Source of the DNA: Eubacterium sp.
GTDB taxonomy: Bacteria > Bacillota > Clostridia > Oscillospirales > Acutalibacteraceae
Assembly (NCBI GenBank): GCA_015655975.1
Contig: DVEP01000020.1
Coordinates: forward strand, 1 to 64,000
Direction of reading: 5' to 3'
DNA length: 64,000 nucleotides
The notes beneath the pieces were generated by a model, which did not search any database, was not told the DNA's origin, and saw only the letters and a list, made by a program, of their open reading frames with translations. This document shows, in pieces, positions 23,866 to 33,043 of this stretch (within the stretch, counting starts at the first letter, position 1; every line of letters starts with the position of its first letter). The position numbers and the translations under genes are program-made.

Positions 23866-25692
23866 TCAGTTGTCATCTACTTCATTGTAGTCTGCGTCTG
23901 TATATTCTGCACCCTGAGCGCCTGCCTGTTGGTCTGCACCCGGAGCTGCGCCTGCCTGTTGAGCAGCCTCGTAAAGTTTTTGAGAAACTTCATAGAATTT
24001 ATTTGTCAAAGCCTCTTTAGCATTTTTGATTGCTTCTGTATCTGTGCCTTTAAGAGCTTCTTTGAGAGCGTCCATTTTTTCGTTGAGTTCTGATTTATCA
24101 GAATCTGAGAATTTGTCGCCTTCGTCTGCAAGTATTTTCTCTGTTTGGTAAACCATTTGGTCTGCTTCGTTGCGAAGGTCAATGTCTTCTCTCTTTTTCT
24201 TATCTTCTTCAGCGTACTGTTCTGCTTCCTTAACAGCTTTTTCAATATCGTCTTTGCTCATATTTGAAGAAGCAGTGATGCTGATTTGCTGTTCTTTGCC
24301 TGTTCCGAGGTCTTTCGCACTTACATGAACAATACCGTTTGCGTCAATATCAAAAGTTACTTCGATTTGAGGTGTACCTCTTCTTGCCGGAAGAATACCG
24401 TCAAGGTGGAACATGCCGAGAGTTTTATTATCTTTTGCAAACTGTCTTTCACCTTGAAGAACATGAACTTCTACCGAAGTCTGATTGTCTGCAGCAGTTG
24501 AGAAAATTTGGCTCTTTTTAGTAGGAATAGTTGTATTTCTTTCAATGATGATTGTATTTACACCGCCCATTGTTTCAATACCGAGTGAAAGCGGAGTAAC
24601 ATCAAGAAGAAGAAGTCCTTTAACATCGCCGCCGAGAACACCGCCTTGAAGTGCAGCGCCCATAGCAACACATTCGTCAGGGTTAATACCCTTAAACGGC
24701 TCTTTGCCTGAGAATTTCTTGATTGCGTCCTGTACAGCCGGAATTCTTGTTGAACCGCCTACAAGCAATACTTTGTCAATATCGTTCATTGAAAGTCCGC
24801 TGTCTTTCATTGCCTGACGAACAGGTCCCATTGTTGCTTCTACAAGGTCTGCAGTCATTTCATTGAACTTAGCTCTTGTCAAATCTGCTTCAAGGTGCTT
24901 CGGTCCTGTTGCATCTGCAGTGATGAAAGGAAGAGAAATGTGGGCAGTTGACATACCTGAAAGTTCAATTTTTGCTTTTTCTGCTGCTTCTTTAACTCTC
25001 TGCATTGCCATTTTATCGTTTGAAATATCAACGCCTTGTTCAGCTTTGAACTGAGCCACGAGCCAATCCATAATTTTCTTATCAAAATCGTCGCCGCCGA
25101 GATGGTTGTTACCTGCTGTTGCAAGAACTTCCTGTACGCCGTCGCCCATTTCAATGATAGATACATCGAATGTACCGCCGCCGAGGTCGTAAACCATTAC
25201 TTTTTGGTCGTCTTCTTTGTCAATGCCAAAAGCAAGTGCAGCTGCAGTAGGCTCGTTGATGATTCTTTTTACTTCAAGACCTGCAATTTTACCTGCGTCT
25301 TTAGTTGCCTGACGCTGTGAGTCTGTGAAGTATGCAGGAACAGTAATAACAGCCTCTGTTACTTTTTCGCCGAGATATGCTTCTGCGTCTGCTTTAAGTT
25401 TTTGAAGAATGATTGCAGAAATCTCTTGCGGTGTATATGCTTTTGAGTCAATATTTACTTTGAAATCCGAACCCATGTGTCTTTTGATTGAAGCGATTGT
25501 TTTGTCGGGGTTTGTGATGGCCTGACGCTTTGCAACCGAGCCGACAATTCTTTCTCCGTCTTTTGTGAAAGCAACAACTGAAGGTGTTGTTCTTGCACCC
25601 TCTGCATTTGCAATTACAACAGGCTCTCCGCCTTCGATAACACTAACACAACTGTTTGTTGTACCTAAATCAATACCGATAATTTTTGACAT
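23866..25692 (-). CDS. dnaK: Chaperone DnaK (Hsp70)
   Basis: A 608-aa Hsp70. The ATPase domain (about 1-355) shows IGIDLGTTNSCV, VITVPAYF, NEPTAAALAFG, YDLGGGTFDVS and VLLVGGSTRIP; the substrate-binding domain includes LLLDVTPLSLGIET and MFHLDGILPARRG; the lid ends in a Gln/Gly/Ala-rich tail and an acidic terminus (EVDDN). The sequence is of the short Gram-positive type. AGGAGG precedes the ATG. It works with GrpE and DnaJ encoded beside it. Confidence 0.99.
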   Translation of the reverse strand: MSKIIGIDLGTTNSCVSVIEGGEPVVIANAEGARTTPSVVAFTKDGERIVGSVAKRQAITNPDKTIASIKRHMGSDFKVNIDSKAYTPQEISAIILQKLKADAEAYLGEKVTEAVITVPAYFTDSQRQATKDAGKIAGLEVKRIINEPTAAALAFGIDKEDDQKVMVYDLGGGTFDVSIIEMGDGVQEVLATAGNNHLGGDDFDKKIMDWLVAQFKAEQGVDISNDKMAMQRVKEAAEKAKIELSGMSTAHISLPFITADATGPKHLEADLTRAKFNEMTADLVEATMGPVRQAMKDSGLSMNDIDKVLLVGGSTRIPAVQDAIKKFSGKEPFKGINPDECVAMGAALQGGVLGGDVKGLLLLDVTPLSLGIETMGGVNTIIIERNTTIPTKKSQIFSTAADNQTSVEVHVLQGERQFAKDNKTLGMFHLDGILPARRGTPQIEVTFDIDANGIVHVSAKDLGTGKEQQISITASSNMSKDDIEKAVKEAEQYAEEDKKKREDIDLRNEADQMVYQTEKILADEGDKFSDSDKSELNEKMDALKEALKGTDTEAIKNAKEALTNKFYEVSQKLYEAAQQAGAAPGADQQAGAQGAEYTDADYNEVDDN

Positions 25693-25706
25693 AATAAATT
25701 TCCTCC

Positions 25707-26249
25707 TTAATTTGCTACCTTAACCATAGCAGGTCTGATTACTTTATCATTTATCTTATAGCCTTTTTGAAAAACATCTACAATTTCGCCTTCGCCGAGA
25801 TTTTCATCGTCTATGTGCATTACGGCATTGTGAATATTGGGGTCAAAACTGTCTCCGTTTTCGCCAAAGACTTCTACGCCGAGTTTTTCAAAGACTGCTT
25901 TCAAGCCGTCGTAGGTCATTGAAAGCCCTTTTGAAAGAGAATCAAAGTCATTGTTACTGCTTGCCAATGCTCTTTCCAAATTGTCGGCAACTGAAAGAAA
26001 TTCGCCGATTACAGTACACTTTGCATTTGTAAACGATGACTCTTTTTCTTTTGCCGAACGATTGCGAAAGTTTGCATATTCAGCGGCAACTCTCATCATT
26101 TGTTCTTTTGTTTCGTCGAGTTCTTTTTGAAGTTTTTCAACTTCTGAATTTTTTTTCTTCGACTTCTTTTCCTTTGCAGATTTTTTTGTTTCCTCTGCGG
26201 GTTGCTCTTTTTTATCTTCTTCAAAAGAGGTCTGTTCTTCGTTATTCAT
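25707..26249 (-). CDS. grpE: Nucleotide exchange factor GrpE
   Basis: A 180-aa protein that releases ADP from DnaK. Acidic and Lys-rich N-terminus (about 1-35), coiled coil (about 35-85; EVEKLQKELDETKEQMMRV, AAEYANFRNR) and C-terminal beta domain with VADNLERAL, GVEVFGENGDSFDPNIHNAV and VFQKGYKINDKVIRPAMVKV, the GrpE signature. It overlaps hrcA by 8 nt and is 14 nt from dnaK. Confidence 0.97.
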   Translation of the reverse strand: MNNEEQTSFEEDKKEQPAEETKKSAKEKKSKKKNSEVEKLQKELDETKEQMMRVAAEYANFRNRSAKEKESSFTNAKCTVIGEFLSVADNLERALASSNNDFDSLSKGLSMTYDGLKAVFEKLGVEVFGENGDSFDPNIHNAVMHIDDENLGEGEIVDVFQKGYKINDKVIRPAMVKVAN

Positions 26250-27279
26250 AGGTTACGCCTCCCTGTTTTAAAAGTTTGCCCACAGTGTCGCTGATGAACG
26301 ACACTCGCGGAATTATATATGAATAATCTATTCTTGTAGAACCGATTATACCAAGCGTTGCTTTTTGAGAATATCCGTAACTAAACGATGAAATCATAGT
26401 CGTTGTTTTTCTCAATTCGTAAATATTGTTTTCACTTGCAATGAAAAGTTCTTTTGAAGTTCCTCTTTTAGCATATTTACTGAGCAATTTCTTCAAATAC
26501 TCTTTATTTGCAAGAAATGAAAGAATCGGTGCAACATCTTCGCCGAGTTCTTCGTGAGCAATGAGATTTGTTTCGCCCTCGATTAAAAGTGAACTTTTTG
26601 CCGTCTCGGTACAAAGAGAACACAAAGTAGTTAACAACGGCAACATATCAAATGTATATTCACCTAAGAAAACCGAAGTTGACTGCAACAAAGCAATATT
26701 TACATCTTCAAGTGCAGTACCTATAAAATACCGTGAACACAAAGCGTAAAAAACTTTTACGAAATTTTCGTTTACAACACAATTCAATTTACAAAGCGAA
26801 GATTTGATTTTTCCGCCTGTTGACAAGACAATGAGCATCACTTTATTGTCGCCTGTCGGAATTATCTCCACGCCCTGAACACAGTCAAGTCTGTCGCCGT
26901 GCATAGATGAAAAAGCCGCGCAACCTGTTATCTCTGCGCACAACTTTGTTGCGTCTGCCAAAAGTCTTTCGGGGTCTGAAGCGTTTACACTCAAAAGTTC
27001 ATATATCTGCAATGCCTCTTCCGAAGTTACGGCTTTCGGTTGCATTAAATTGTTTACATAGTAACGATAACTTGACATACTCGGAACTCGGCCGCCGCTT
27101 GTATGACGCTGTTCCAAATATCCTAAATTTCCAAGTCTTGCCATTTCATTTCTTATAGTAGCACTTGAAACGGAATAAGGTAAAAGCGACGCCAATGTTT
27201 TTGAGCCCATCGGTTCTCCCGACTTGATATATTCTTCAATAATCTTGCCGAGTATAAGAGAACTTCTATCGCTGTTCAA
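26242..27279 (-). CDS. hrcA: Heat-inducible transcription repressor HrcA
   Basis: A repressor of about 345 aa that binds CIRCE and is stabilised by GroEL. The winged-helix N-terminus reads IIEEYIKSGEPMGSKTL then YSVSSATIRNEMARLGNLGYLEQ and HTSGGRVPS, all diagnostic; a GAF-like middle and the C-terminal FSYGYSQKATLGIIGSTRIDY block follow. Start choice: GTG at 27288 overlaps the AAGGCGG purine tract, whereas TTG at 27279 lies about 8 nt from it, so I prefer TTG. First gene of the heat-shock operon and autoregulated through the CIRCE site upstream. Confidence 0.96.
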   Translation of the reverse strand: MNSDRSSLILGKIIEEYIKSGEPMGSKTLASLLPYSVSSATIRNEMARLGNLGYLEQRHTSGGRVPSMSSYRYYVNNLMQPKAVTSEEALQIYELLSVNASDPERLLADATKLCAEITGCAAFSSMHGDRLDCVQGVEIIPTGDNKVMLIVLSTGGKIKSSLCKLNCVVNENFVKVFYALCSRYFIGTALEDVNIALLQSTSVFLGEYTFDMLPLLTTLCSLCTETAKSSLLIEGETNLIAHEELGEDVAPILSFLANKEYLKKLLSKYAKRGTSKELFIASENNIYELRKTTTMISSFSYGYSQKATLGIIGSTRIDYSYIIPRVSFISDTVGKLLKQGGVTYE

Positions 27280-27304
27280 CCTTTTCACCGCCTTTTGTTA
27301 TCCG

Positions 27305-27331
27305 TTAGCACTCTTGTATCTCGAGTGCTAA
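27305..27331. promoter_or_regulatory. CIRCE operator (HrcA binding site)
   Basis: TTAGCACTC-N9-GAGTGCTAA, a perfect match to the CIRCE consensus, located between the promoter and hrcA. Confidence 0.98.
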
Positions 27332-27341
27332 CTTTGTTATT

Positions 27342-27370
27342 ATATTATATCCATTATTCTGCAATGTCAA
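27342..27370 (-). promoter_or_regulatory. SigA promoter of the hrcA operon
   Basis: On the minus strand TTGACA (27370-27365) is followed after 17 bp by TAATAT (27347-27342), or after 15 bp by TATAAT. The CIRCE element lies right at the start of the transcript. Confidence 0.85.
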
Positions 27371-27401
27371 GCATTTTTTTAATTGTTTAAAATTAATTCA
27401 T

Positions 27402-27432
27402 AAAAAAAGCGCACTCAAAAATGAGCACGCTT
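27402..27432 (-). terminator. Terminator of the CHAP-domain gene
   Basis: On the minus strand AAGCGTGCTCA pairs with TGAGTGCGCTT (two G-U pairs) around TTTT, followed by a T-run. Confidence 0.85.
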
Positions 27433-27488
27433 AATTCAGTATATAATTTATTTAATTAATTACATTAAGTAATAATTATGTAAAAACA

Positions 27489-28199
27489 TTATGCAAGCAA
27501 GTTTCTTTCACTCACAATGACTTTATCAGCAATTTCATCTTGCTTTTCAATCATATCAAAAACACTTTGTTCAGTACCGACTATTATATCTGTTTCTTCA
27601 GTCTTGTACTTGCGGAGTGAATCTCTGATTTCCTGTTTTTCCTTTTCTTCTTTTTCGTATTCAAGTTCTTCAGCAACTTCTCTCGACGCATATATGTAGC
27701 CCATAAACTTCATAGAACGAATATAGCCTGAACCGTTGCTGTTGATTTTTCTAGTGTCAAAATAAGCACCGCCGTAATGCGACTCGGAAATTGTAATGGT
27801 GTTACCATTTACCTCTTCAACGACTGCCACATGACCGCCTCTGCCGCCACTCCAGCAGGCTATCGCGCCAACCTCAGGCTTTTTGCCGTATTCGTAGTAG
27901 CCGTTTCTTTTATTGATACTCCACCACTCACTCGCATTACCGTGGTCAATCAGCGGAGCCTTTTTGTTGATTTCATAAATTCTTCCGTATGCGTATGCAA
28001 CGCAGTTAGGCATACCATAGCCTGATTTATAATAATAATTTAAACTATAATAATAGTCATTGCTCCTTGTAGGTGCAGTTAATCTCGGAGTAAAAATACT
28101 ACTATTATCTGCTTTTGCTGATACTTGAGTAGGGAATACTGTTATTGCTAACAAAAGTATTACAACTAAAATCAGCGGTTTTTTTAACTTTTTAGTCAT
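27489..28199 (-). CDS. Secreted CHAP-domain peptidase/amidase
   Basis: A 236-aa exported protein. I start it at the ATG at 28199, which has GAGAGG 7 nt upstream and leads directly into a signal peptide (LKKPLILVVILLLAITVFP, cut probably after VSA near residue 28). The CHAP domain (about 50-165) has the catalytic Cys in MPNCVAYAYG and His in GGHVAVVEE, with a GAIACWSG turn, a fold used by peptidoglycan amidases and endopeptidases. A charged coiled segment (about 170-205) follows, with no recognised binding domain. It may cleave cell-wall peptides; no partner gene is adjacent. Confidence 0.85.
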   Translation of the reverse strand: MTKKLKKPLILVVILLLAITVFPTQVSAKADNSSIFTPRLTAPTRSNDYYYSLNYYYKSGYGMPNCVAYAYGRIYEINKKAPLIDHGNASEWWSINKRNGYYEYGKKPEVGAIACWSGGRGGHVAVVEEVNGNTITISESHYGGAYFDTRKINSNGSGYIRSMKFMGYIYASREVAEELEYEKEEKEKQEIRDSLRKYKTEETDIIVGTEQSVFDMIEKQDEIADKVIVSERNLLA

Positions 28200-28317
28200 T
28201 AGAGTACCTCTCGATTTCAAACTGTAACAATTGTAACATAATTGTAACATTTGCTTCAATGGTATTTTTACACAAAAATTATATATAAATCAGCGCCATA
28301 ATTAGTGCATAATATAC

Positions 28318-28348
28318 AAAAAGAGAGCCGAATTTTCGACTCTCTTTT
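28318..28348. terminator. Terminator of the malic enzyme gene
   Basis: AAAAGAGAGCCGA pairs with TCGACTCTCTTTT (one mismatch) around ATTT. T-tracts on both sides. Confidence 0.85.
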
Positions 28349-28405
28349 ACTGTTTTTCTGCTATTTACGCAATTTTCAACCATTTAAAAGTTAAAATTAA
28401 ACTAT

Positions 28406-29578
28406 TTATACTCTTGCTACTCCGTCTTTTACAGCTGCGTCTGCTACTGCTTTTGCAACAGTGTCGCCTATTCTCTCATCAAAAGCGTGCGGTAAAATAT
28501 AATCAGGATTAAGTTCCTCATCCGACACAAGAGAAGCTATAGCATAAGCGGCGGCAATCTTCATATTTTCTGTAATCTGACTTGCACGAACATCAAGAGC
28601 ACCTCTGAAAATGCCCGGGAAAGCAACAACATTGTTGATTTGGTTCGGGAAATCGGAACGACCTGTACCGACAATAGCCGCGCCTGCTTCACGAGCAACA
28701 TCGGGCATAATTTCAGGAGTTGGGTTAGCCATAGCAAGAACTATCGGATTTTCATTCATAGTCTTAACCATTTCAGCTGTCAAAACGCCTGCGGCAGAAA
28801 CACCGATGAAAATATCTGTTCCTTTAACTGCTTCTGCAAGGTTACCTTTTTTCATTTCACGGTTTGTGATTTGTGCAATTTCTTTTTTGAAGTCATTGAG
28901 ATTTTCTCTGCCTTCATAAATAGCGCCTGTTCTGTCGCAAAGAATTACATCTTTGAGACCAAGCGTCATAAGAAGTTTTGCAATAGCAATACCTGCCGCA
29001 CCCGAGCCATTAATTACTGCTTTGCATTCGCTCAAAGGCTTACATGTAAGTTTTGTAGCATTTATAAGTCCTGCCGATACAACTACTGCCGTACCGTGCT
29101 GGTCGTCATGGAAAATCGGAATATCGCAGATTTCCTTTAACTTCTTTTCAATTTCAAAGCATCTCGGAGCGGCAATATCTTCAAGATTAATACCGCCGAA
29201 AGAACCGCTGATATTGTAAACGGTTTTCACAAACTCATCTACATCTTTCGTTCTCACGCAAAGCGGAAAAGCATCAACATCGCCGAACTCTTTGAACAAA
29301 ACACACTTACCTTCCATAACAGGCATGCCTGCTTCCGGTCCGATATCGCCGAGTCCGAGAACTGCACTGCCGTCTGTGATTACGGCAACCATATTCCATC
29401 TTCTTGTGAGTTCCCAACTTTTAGTGTAGTCTTCCTGAATGGCAAGACAAGGTTCTGCTACACCGGGTGTATATGCAAGTGAAAGCGCGTCCTTATTGTC
29501 AACTTTTGCTCTTGCAACTACTTCAACTTTACCTTTCCATTCTCCGTGAAGTCTTAAAGACTCTTTTCTGTAATCCAT
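28406..29578 (-). CDS. Malic enzyme (NAD(P)-dependent, oxaloacetate-decarboxylating type)
   Basis: A 390-aa short bacterial malic enzyme converting malate to pyruvate and CO2 with reduction of NAD(P). Visible are SLAYTPGVAEPC, VITDGSAVLGLGDIGP and GMPVMEGKCVLFKEFG at the N-terminus, NLEDIAAPRCFEIE, IPIFHDDQHGTAVV, and a Rossmann turn NGSGAAGIAIAKLL. ALANPTPEI and GRSDFPNQINNVVAFPGIF complete the set. I start at ATG 29578 (SD GAGGTG) rather than the TTG two codons upstream. It lies downstream of an Ldh2-family dehydrogenase that probably also acts on malate, suggesting a malate/pyruvate module. Confidence 0.94.
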   Translation of the reverse strand: MDYRKESLRLHGEWKGKVEVVARAKVDNKDALSLAYTPGVAEPCLAIQEDYTKSWELTRRWNMVAVITDGSAVLGLGDIGPEAGMPVMEGKCVLFKEFGDVDAFPLCVRTKDVDEFVKTVYNISGSFGGINLEDIAAPRCFEIEKKLKEICDIPIFHDDQHGTAVVVSAGLINATKLTCKPLSECKAVINGSGAAGIAIAKLLMTLGLKDVILCDRTGAIYEGRENLNDFKKEIAQITNREMKKGNLAEAVKGTDIFIGVSAAGVLTAEMVKTMNENPIVLAMANPTPEIMPDVAREAGAAIVGTGRSDFPNQINNVVAFPGIFRGALDVRASQITENMKIAAAYAIASLVSDEELNPDYILPHAFDERIGDTVAKAVADAAVKDGVARV

Positions 29579-29617
29579 TATCAAAACACCTCGTTAAAAC
29601 AAACTAAAACTATACGA

Positions 29618-30727
29618 TTATTCCCAAGGGAATTTATATTGAGTGAGACCGAGTTCGTCGCGAACAGCCAAAATTTCTTTTTGAACAGAATCATTAATAG
29701 GCACACCGCTGTCTTTTCTCTGTTGCCAAATATCCCACTCTTTTTCTCCTGCCGAATAAATTCTGTCACAGCCCGGAGCCTTTTTGGAATTGCGAACAGA
29801 ACGAATGATTTCCCCTGCTTTCTTTCTTGTAATATCTTCGCCGAGAAAATGATTTGTATCTATTGCAATAAAGAAATGTCCGAGATGATACGGTCTGATA
29901 TTTCCGTTTTCGTCTTTGCCGTCCAAATCTTTACCGTAACTGCCGTCCTGAAGAACTGCCGAAAGAAGTTCAACAATCATAGCGTAGCCATAGCCTTTAT
30001 ATCCACCCATAGCTTCTCCGATTCCGCCGAGAGTTGTAAGCGCAGCTTCACCGTTTCTGATTTTTTTAAGCGCAACTGTTGCGTCGCCCTCAATAGGTTC
30101 GCCGTCGCTGCCGATAATAGTTCCGGGATGAACTTCCTCTCCTATTCTTGAATAGTACTCAATTTTTCCGTTTTGAGTTATAGAAGTAGCACAGTCGATA
30201 TTGAAATCAAAGTCTTCATCGGTAGGAATTCCTACTGTAAGCGGGTTTGTGCCGAACATACCTTCAACGCCGAAAGTAGGCGCAACAGACGGTCTTGCGT
30301 TTGTTCCTGTCATACCGATACAGCCTTGTTTTGTAGCCATAGTTGTGTAGTAGCCTGCAATACCGTAGTGGCAGGAATTTCTTACAACAACCATACCCAT
30401 ACCGTACTCTTTCGCCTTGTCTATTGCCATCTGCATAGATTTGTGTCCGATAACCTGACCCATACCGTTATGACCGTCGATAACTGCTGTTGTAGGTGTT
30501 TCTTTTAATATTTCAAACTCTGTTACAGGATTTTGAATTCCTGCTTTGATACGGTCAAGATAGATAGGTTTAAAACGGTTGCAGCCGTGACTTTCTATTC
30601 CTCGTCTGTCCGACTCAAGCAACACATCTGTACAAATTTTTGCGTCTTCTTCGGGAATTCCGTAGCCGATAAAAGCGTCTGTTACAAAATTGCTTATTAA
30701 TTCCCAAGGTACAATACATTTACTCAT
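29618..30727 (-). CDS. Ldh2-family malate/L-lactate-type dehydrogenase
   Basis: A 369-aa NAD(P)-dependent 2-hydroxyacid dehydrogenase of the Ldh_2 (YbiC/YlbC/ComC-like) family, unrelated to classical LDH/MDH. Diagnostic parts: SDRRGIESHGCNRF, IDGHNGMGQVIGHKSM, VVRNSCHYGIAGYY with the catalytic His, MTGTNARPSVAPTFG, GTNPLTVGIP, and GGYKGYGYAMIVELL. Members oxidise malate, lactate, ureidoglycolate or sulfolactate; malate is favoured by the neighbouring malic enzyme, but that is inference. It is 33 nt upstream of malic enzyme in the same direction. Confidence 0.88.
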   Translation of the reverse strand: MSKCIVPWELISNFVTDAFIGYGIPEEDAKICTDVLLESDRRGIESHGCNRFKPIYLDRIKAGIQNPVTEFEILKETPTTAVIDGHNGMGQVIGHKSMQMAIDKAKEYGMGMVVVRNSCHYGIAGYYTTMATKQGCIGMTGTNARPSVAPTFGVEGMFGTNPLTVGIPTDEDFDFNIDCATSITQNGKIEYYSRIGEEVHPGTIIGSDGEPIEGDATVALKKIRNGEAALTTLGGIGEAMGGYKGYGYAMIVELLSAVLQDGSYGKDLDGKDENGNIRPYHLGHFFIAIDTNHFLGEDITRKKAGEIIRSVRNSKKAPGCDRIYSAGEKEWDIWQQRKDSGVPINDSVQKEILAVRDELGLTQYKFPWE

Positions 30728-30809
30728 AATTATCTTCCTTTCATAAAATTAAATTAAATAGATTGAAATTGTAAAGAATCATTATAAAAATAAAACAAAT
30801 GTTTTTTAT

Positions 30810-32315
30810 TTATCTTTCCCAATTTCTTGAGCGTTCAACCGCTCTTTTCCAACTTGTGTACATTTCGTTTCTCTTTGAAATTTCAAGGCTCGGAACAAAA
30901 ATCTTTTGAACTTTTCTGTTCTTTTCGATTTCCTCCATATTGTCCCAAACACCTACTGCAAGACCTGCCAAATACGCAGCGCCGAGCGCGGTAGCCTCGG
31001 AGTTTTCAGGTCTGTTTACCTTTACTCCGGCAATGTCTGACTGAATTTGCATTAAAATATCAGAAACAGAAGCTCCGCCGTCAACTCGAAGGTCTTTCAA
31101 AGTAATATTGGAATCCTGTGTCATAGCTTCTAAAAGGTCAGTCATTTGAAACGCTATACTTTCAAGGACAGCACGGCAAATATGGTATCTGTTCGTTCCT
31201 CTCGTGATACCAATCATTGTACCCCTTGCGTACATATCCCAATACGGAGCGCCCAAACCCGTAAACGCAGGCACAAAATAAAGTCCGTTTGAGTCCTTCA
31301 CCTGTGAGGCAAAATCATCGCACTGAGGCGCGCTTTCTATAATTCCCATCTCATCGCGCAGCCATTTGATAACCGAGCCTGCGTTGAAAGCAGAGCCTTC
31401 AAGCGCGTATGTAATTTTTCCGTCTATACCCCAGGCAATGCCCGAAAGAAGATTTGAACGGGAATCAATTCTTTTTTCACCTGTGTTCATTAGAAGGAAA
31501 CAACCTGTGCCGTAAGTGTTTTTCGCCTGACCGCTTTCAAAGCAAGCCTGACCGAAAAGTGCACTCGGCTGGTCTCCGCACGCGCCCGAAATAGGAACGC
31601 CTCTGATTTCTTCAAGACCTGTAATTTTGCCGACATTTCCATACACACAACTTGAAGGTTTAACTTCGGGAAGCATACACATCGGTATCTCCAATTCTTT
31701 GCAGAGAGTTTCGTCCCAACAAAGATTGTCAATGTCAAACAACATTGTTCTGCAAGCGTTTGAATAGTCGGTAACATGCACTGCTCCGTCTGTCAAATTC
31801 CAGATGAGCCAAGTGTCTATTGTTCCGAAAAGAAGTTCGCCTCTTTCAGCTCTCTCTCTTGCGCCCGAAACATTGTCAAGTATCCACTTGATTTTTGTTC
31901 CGCTGAAATAAGCGTCGATTAAAAGACCTGTTTTCTTCTTGACATAGTCGCCAAGTCCCCTCGATTTAAGGTCTTCGCAAAGTTCGGCAGTCCTTCTACA
32001 CTGCCAAACAATTGCGTTATATATCGGCTTGCCTGTCTTTTTGTCCCAAACTACCGTGGTTTCTCGCTGATTTGTAATTCCGATTCCGGCGATATCCTTA
32101 GGGTCAACCTTGCCTTTGCCTAAAGTTGTAACTATTGCTCCGATTTGAGAAAGCAATATCTCCATCGGGTCGTGTTCAACCCAACCGTGATTAGGATAGT
32201 GTTGTGTGAATTCATTTTGCGCTTTTGCAACTATCTCACCTTTTTTATTGAAAATAATTGCTCTTGAACTTGTAGTGCCCTGGTCCAGCGCCATAACATA
32301 CTTTTCTTTTGCCAT
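30810..32315 (-). CDS. glpK: Glycerol kinase GlpK
   Basis: A 501-aa FGGY-family kinase making glycerol 3-phosphate from glycerol and ATP. MALDQGTTSSRAIIF, the HDPMEIL segment, ITNQRETTVVWDK, NAIVWQCRRT, FSGTKIKWIL, GACGDQPSALFGQ and RVDGGASVSD are all canonical. I start it at the ATG at 32315, with a strong GAGGGGGA 7 nt upstream, which also gives the usual family length. A promoter and a terminator-like hairpin lie in its 5' leader (32448-32564), suggesting attenuation. No glpF or glpD is adjacent; Ldh2 and malic enzyme genes follow. Confidence 0.97.
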   Translation of the reverse strand: MAKEKYVMALDQGTTSSRAIIFNKKGEIVAKAQNEFTQHYPNHGWVEHDPMEILLSQIGAIVTTLGKGKVDPKDIAGIGITNQRETTVVWDKKTGKPIYNAIVWQCRRTAELCEDLKSRGLGDYVKKKTGLLIDAYFSGTKIKWILDNVSGARERAERGELLFGTIDTWLIWNLTDGAVHVTDYSNACRTMLFDIDNLCWDETLCKELEIPMCMLPEVKPSSCVYGNVGKITGLEEIRGVPISGACGDQPSALFGQACFESGQAKNTYGTGCFLLMNTGEKRIDSRSNLLSGIAWGIDGKITYALEGSAFNAGSVIKWLRDEMGIIESAPQCDDFASQVKDSNGLYFVPAFTGLGAPYWDMYARGTMIGITRGTNRYHICRAVLESIAFQMTDLLEAMTQDSNITLKDLRVDGGASVSDILMQIQSDIAGVKVNRPENSEATALGAAYLAGLAVGVWDNMEEIEKNRKVQKIFVPSLEISKRNEMYTSWKRAVERSRNWER

Positions 32316-32447
32316 AAAATCCCCCTCTGACAAAAATAATAATTTTTCATTGCCTATCATCGAGCCTCCCGTATGCTCAAATAATTTTAACTTCACATTC
32401 ATTTTCGCTCAAATTTGCTTAAAACAAGTCAAAAATGAAAATAAAAC

Positions 32448-32481
32448 AGGCAAAAGAATATATAAACATAATCTTTTGCCT
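32448..32481 (-). terminator. Leader terminator (candidate attenuator) upstream of glpK
   Basis: On the minus strand AGGCAAAAGA pairs perfectly with TCTTTTGCCT over a 14-nt loop and is followed by GTTTTATTTT. It lies about 50 nt after the predicted transcript start and about 130 nt before glpK. In Bacillus, glp leaders are controlled by GlpP antitermination; the same logic would fit here. Confidence 0.7.
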
Positions 32482-32535
32482 TAAAATTACGGTGATTCAG
32501 GCAACAAAATACCCATTCTCAGTTTCTCTACCATC

Positions 32536-32564
32536 ATTCTAACCGTTTAATATTAAATTGTCAA
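32536..32564 (-). promoter_or_regulatory. SigA promoter of glpK leader
   Basis: On the minus strand TTGACA (32564-32559), 17 bp, TAGAAT (32541-32536). Transcription would start near 32529. Rest of the gap 32316-32705: the 5' leader of glpK and about 140 nt downstream of acpP in which I see only an AT-rich inverted repeat. Confidence 0.75.
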
Positions 32565-32705
32565 ATACTTTGTTTAAATTTTAACATTTTTTTAGGAATA
32601 ATTTACAATTAAATCAAAGTTCCCGTGATATGAGAAGAGCACAAAGAATACCCTGACCGTATTTTAATGTTAAAAATACAGTCTCCTATACTTTTATTGA
32701 TTGAA

Positions 32706-32933
32706 TTATTTGTTGTCTTCTATAAATTTAACAATATCTTCAACAGTTGACATAGATTCTATGACTTCGTCGGGAACTTCAATTCCGAACTCGTCTTCCA
32801 CGCTCATGACAATATCTATACCGTCAAGACTGTCTGCACCCAAATCTTCTACAAGAAGACTGTCGAGTTCAATAGAATCTTCATCTACTCCGAGTTGGTC
32901 TGCTAAAATTTCTTTTACTTTTTCAAGTACCAT
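32706..32933 (-). CDS. acpP: Acyl carrier protein AcpP
   Basis: A 75-aa acidic protein that carries fatty acyl chains on a phosphopantetheine arm. The attachment Ser is in LGADSLDGIDIVMSVE, the standard DSL motif, and the four-helix layout is normal. I start at the ATG at 32933 with GGGGGT 7 nt upstream; the ATG five codons earlier would overlap that RBS. It is a single-gene unit with its own promoter; no other fatty-acid genes are adjacent. Confidence 0.97.
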   Translation of the reverse strand: MVLEKVKEILADQLGVDEDSIELDSLLVEDLGADSLDGIDIVMSVEDEFGIEVPDEVIESMSTVEDIVKFIEDNK

Positions 32934-32989
32934 AAAAAATACCCCCATATAAAAACCAGTTGCAAAATGTAGTTAATTTTGTTATTATC

Positions 32990-33018
32990 ATATTATAAAT
33001 TATTGCGCAAATTGTCAA
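32990..33018 (-). promoter_or_regulatory. SigA promoter of acpP
   Basis: On the minus strand TTGACA (33018-33013), 17 bp, TAATAT (32995-32990), with TATAAT overlapping. I see no clear FapR-type operator. Confidence 0.75.
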
Positions 33019-33043
33019 TACATATTTTAAAAAGAGGCGAAAA

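Noticed and set aside
28640..29140. A 166-aa open frame antisense to malic enzyme
   Set aside because: Shadow frame; malic enzyme is clear on the other strand.
32487..32534. 15-codon frame in the glpK leader as a leader peptide
   Set aside because: Its ATG lies upstream of the expected transcript start and has no RBS; an internal ATG at 32516 is too weak to call.
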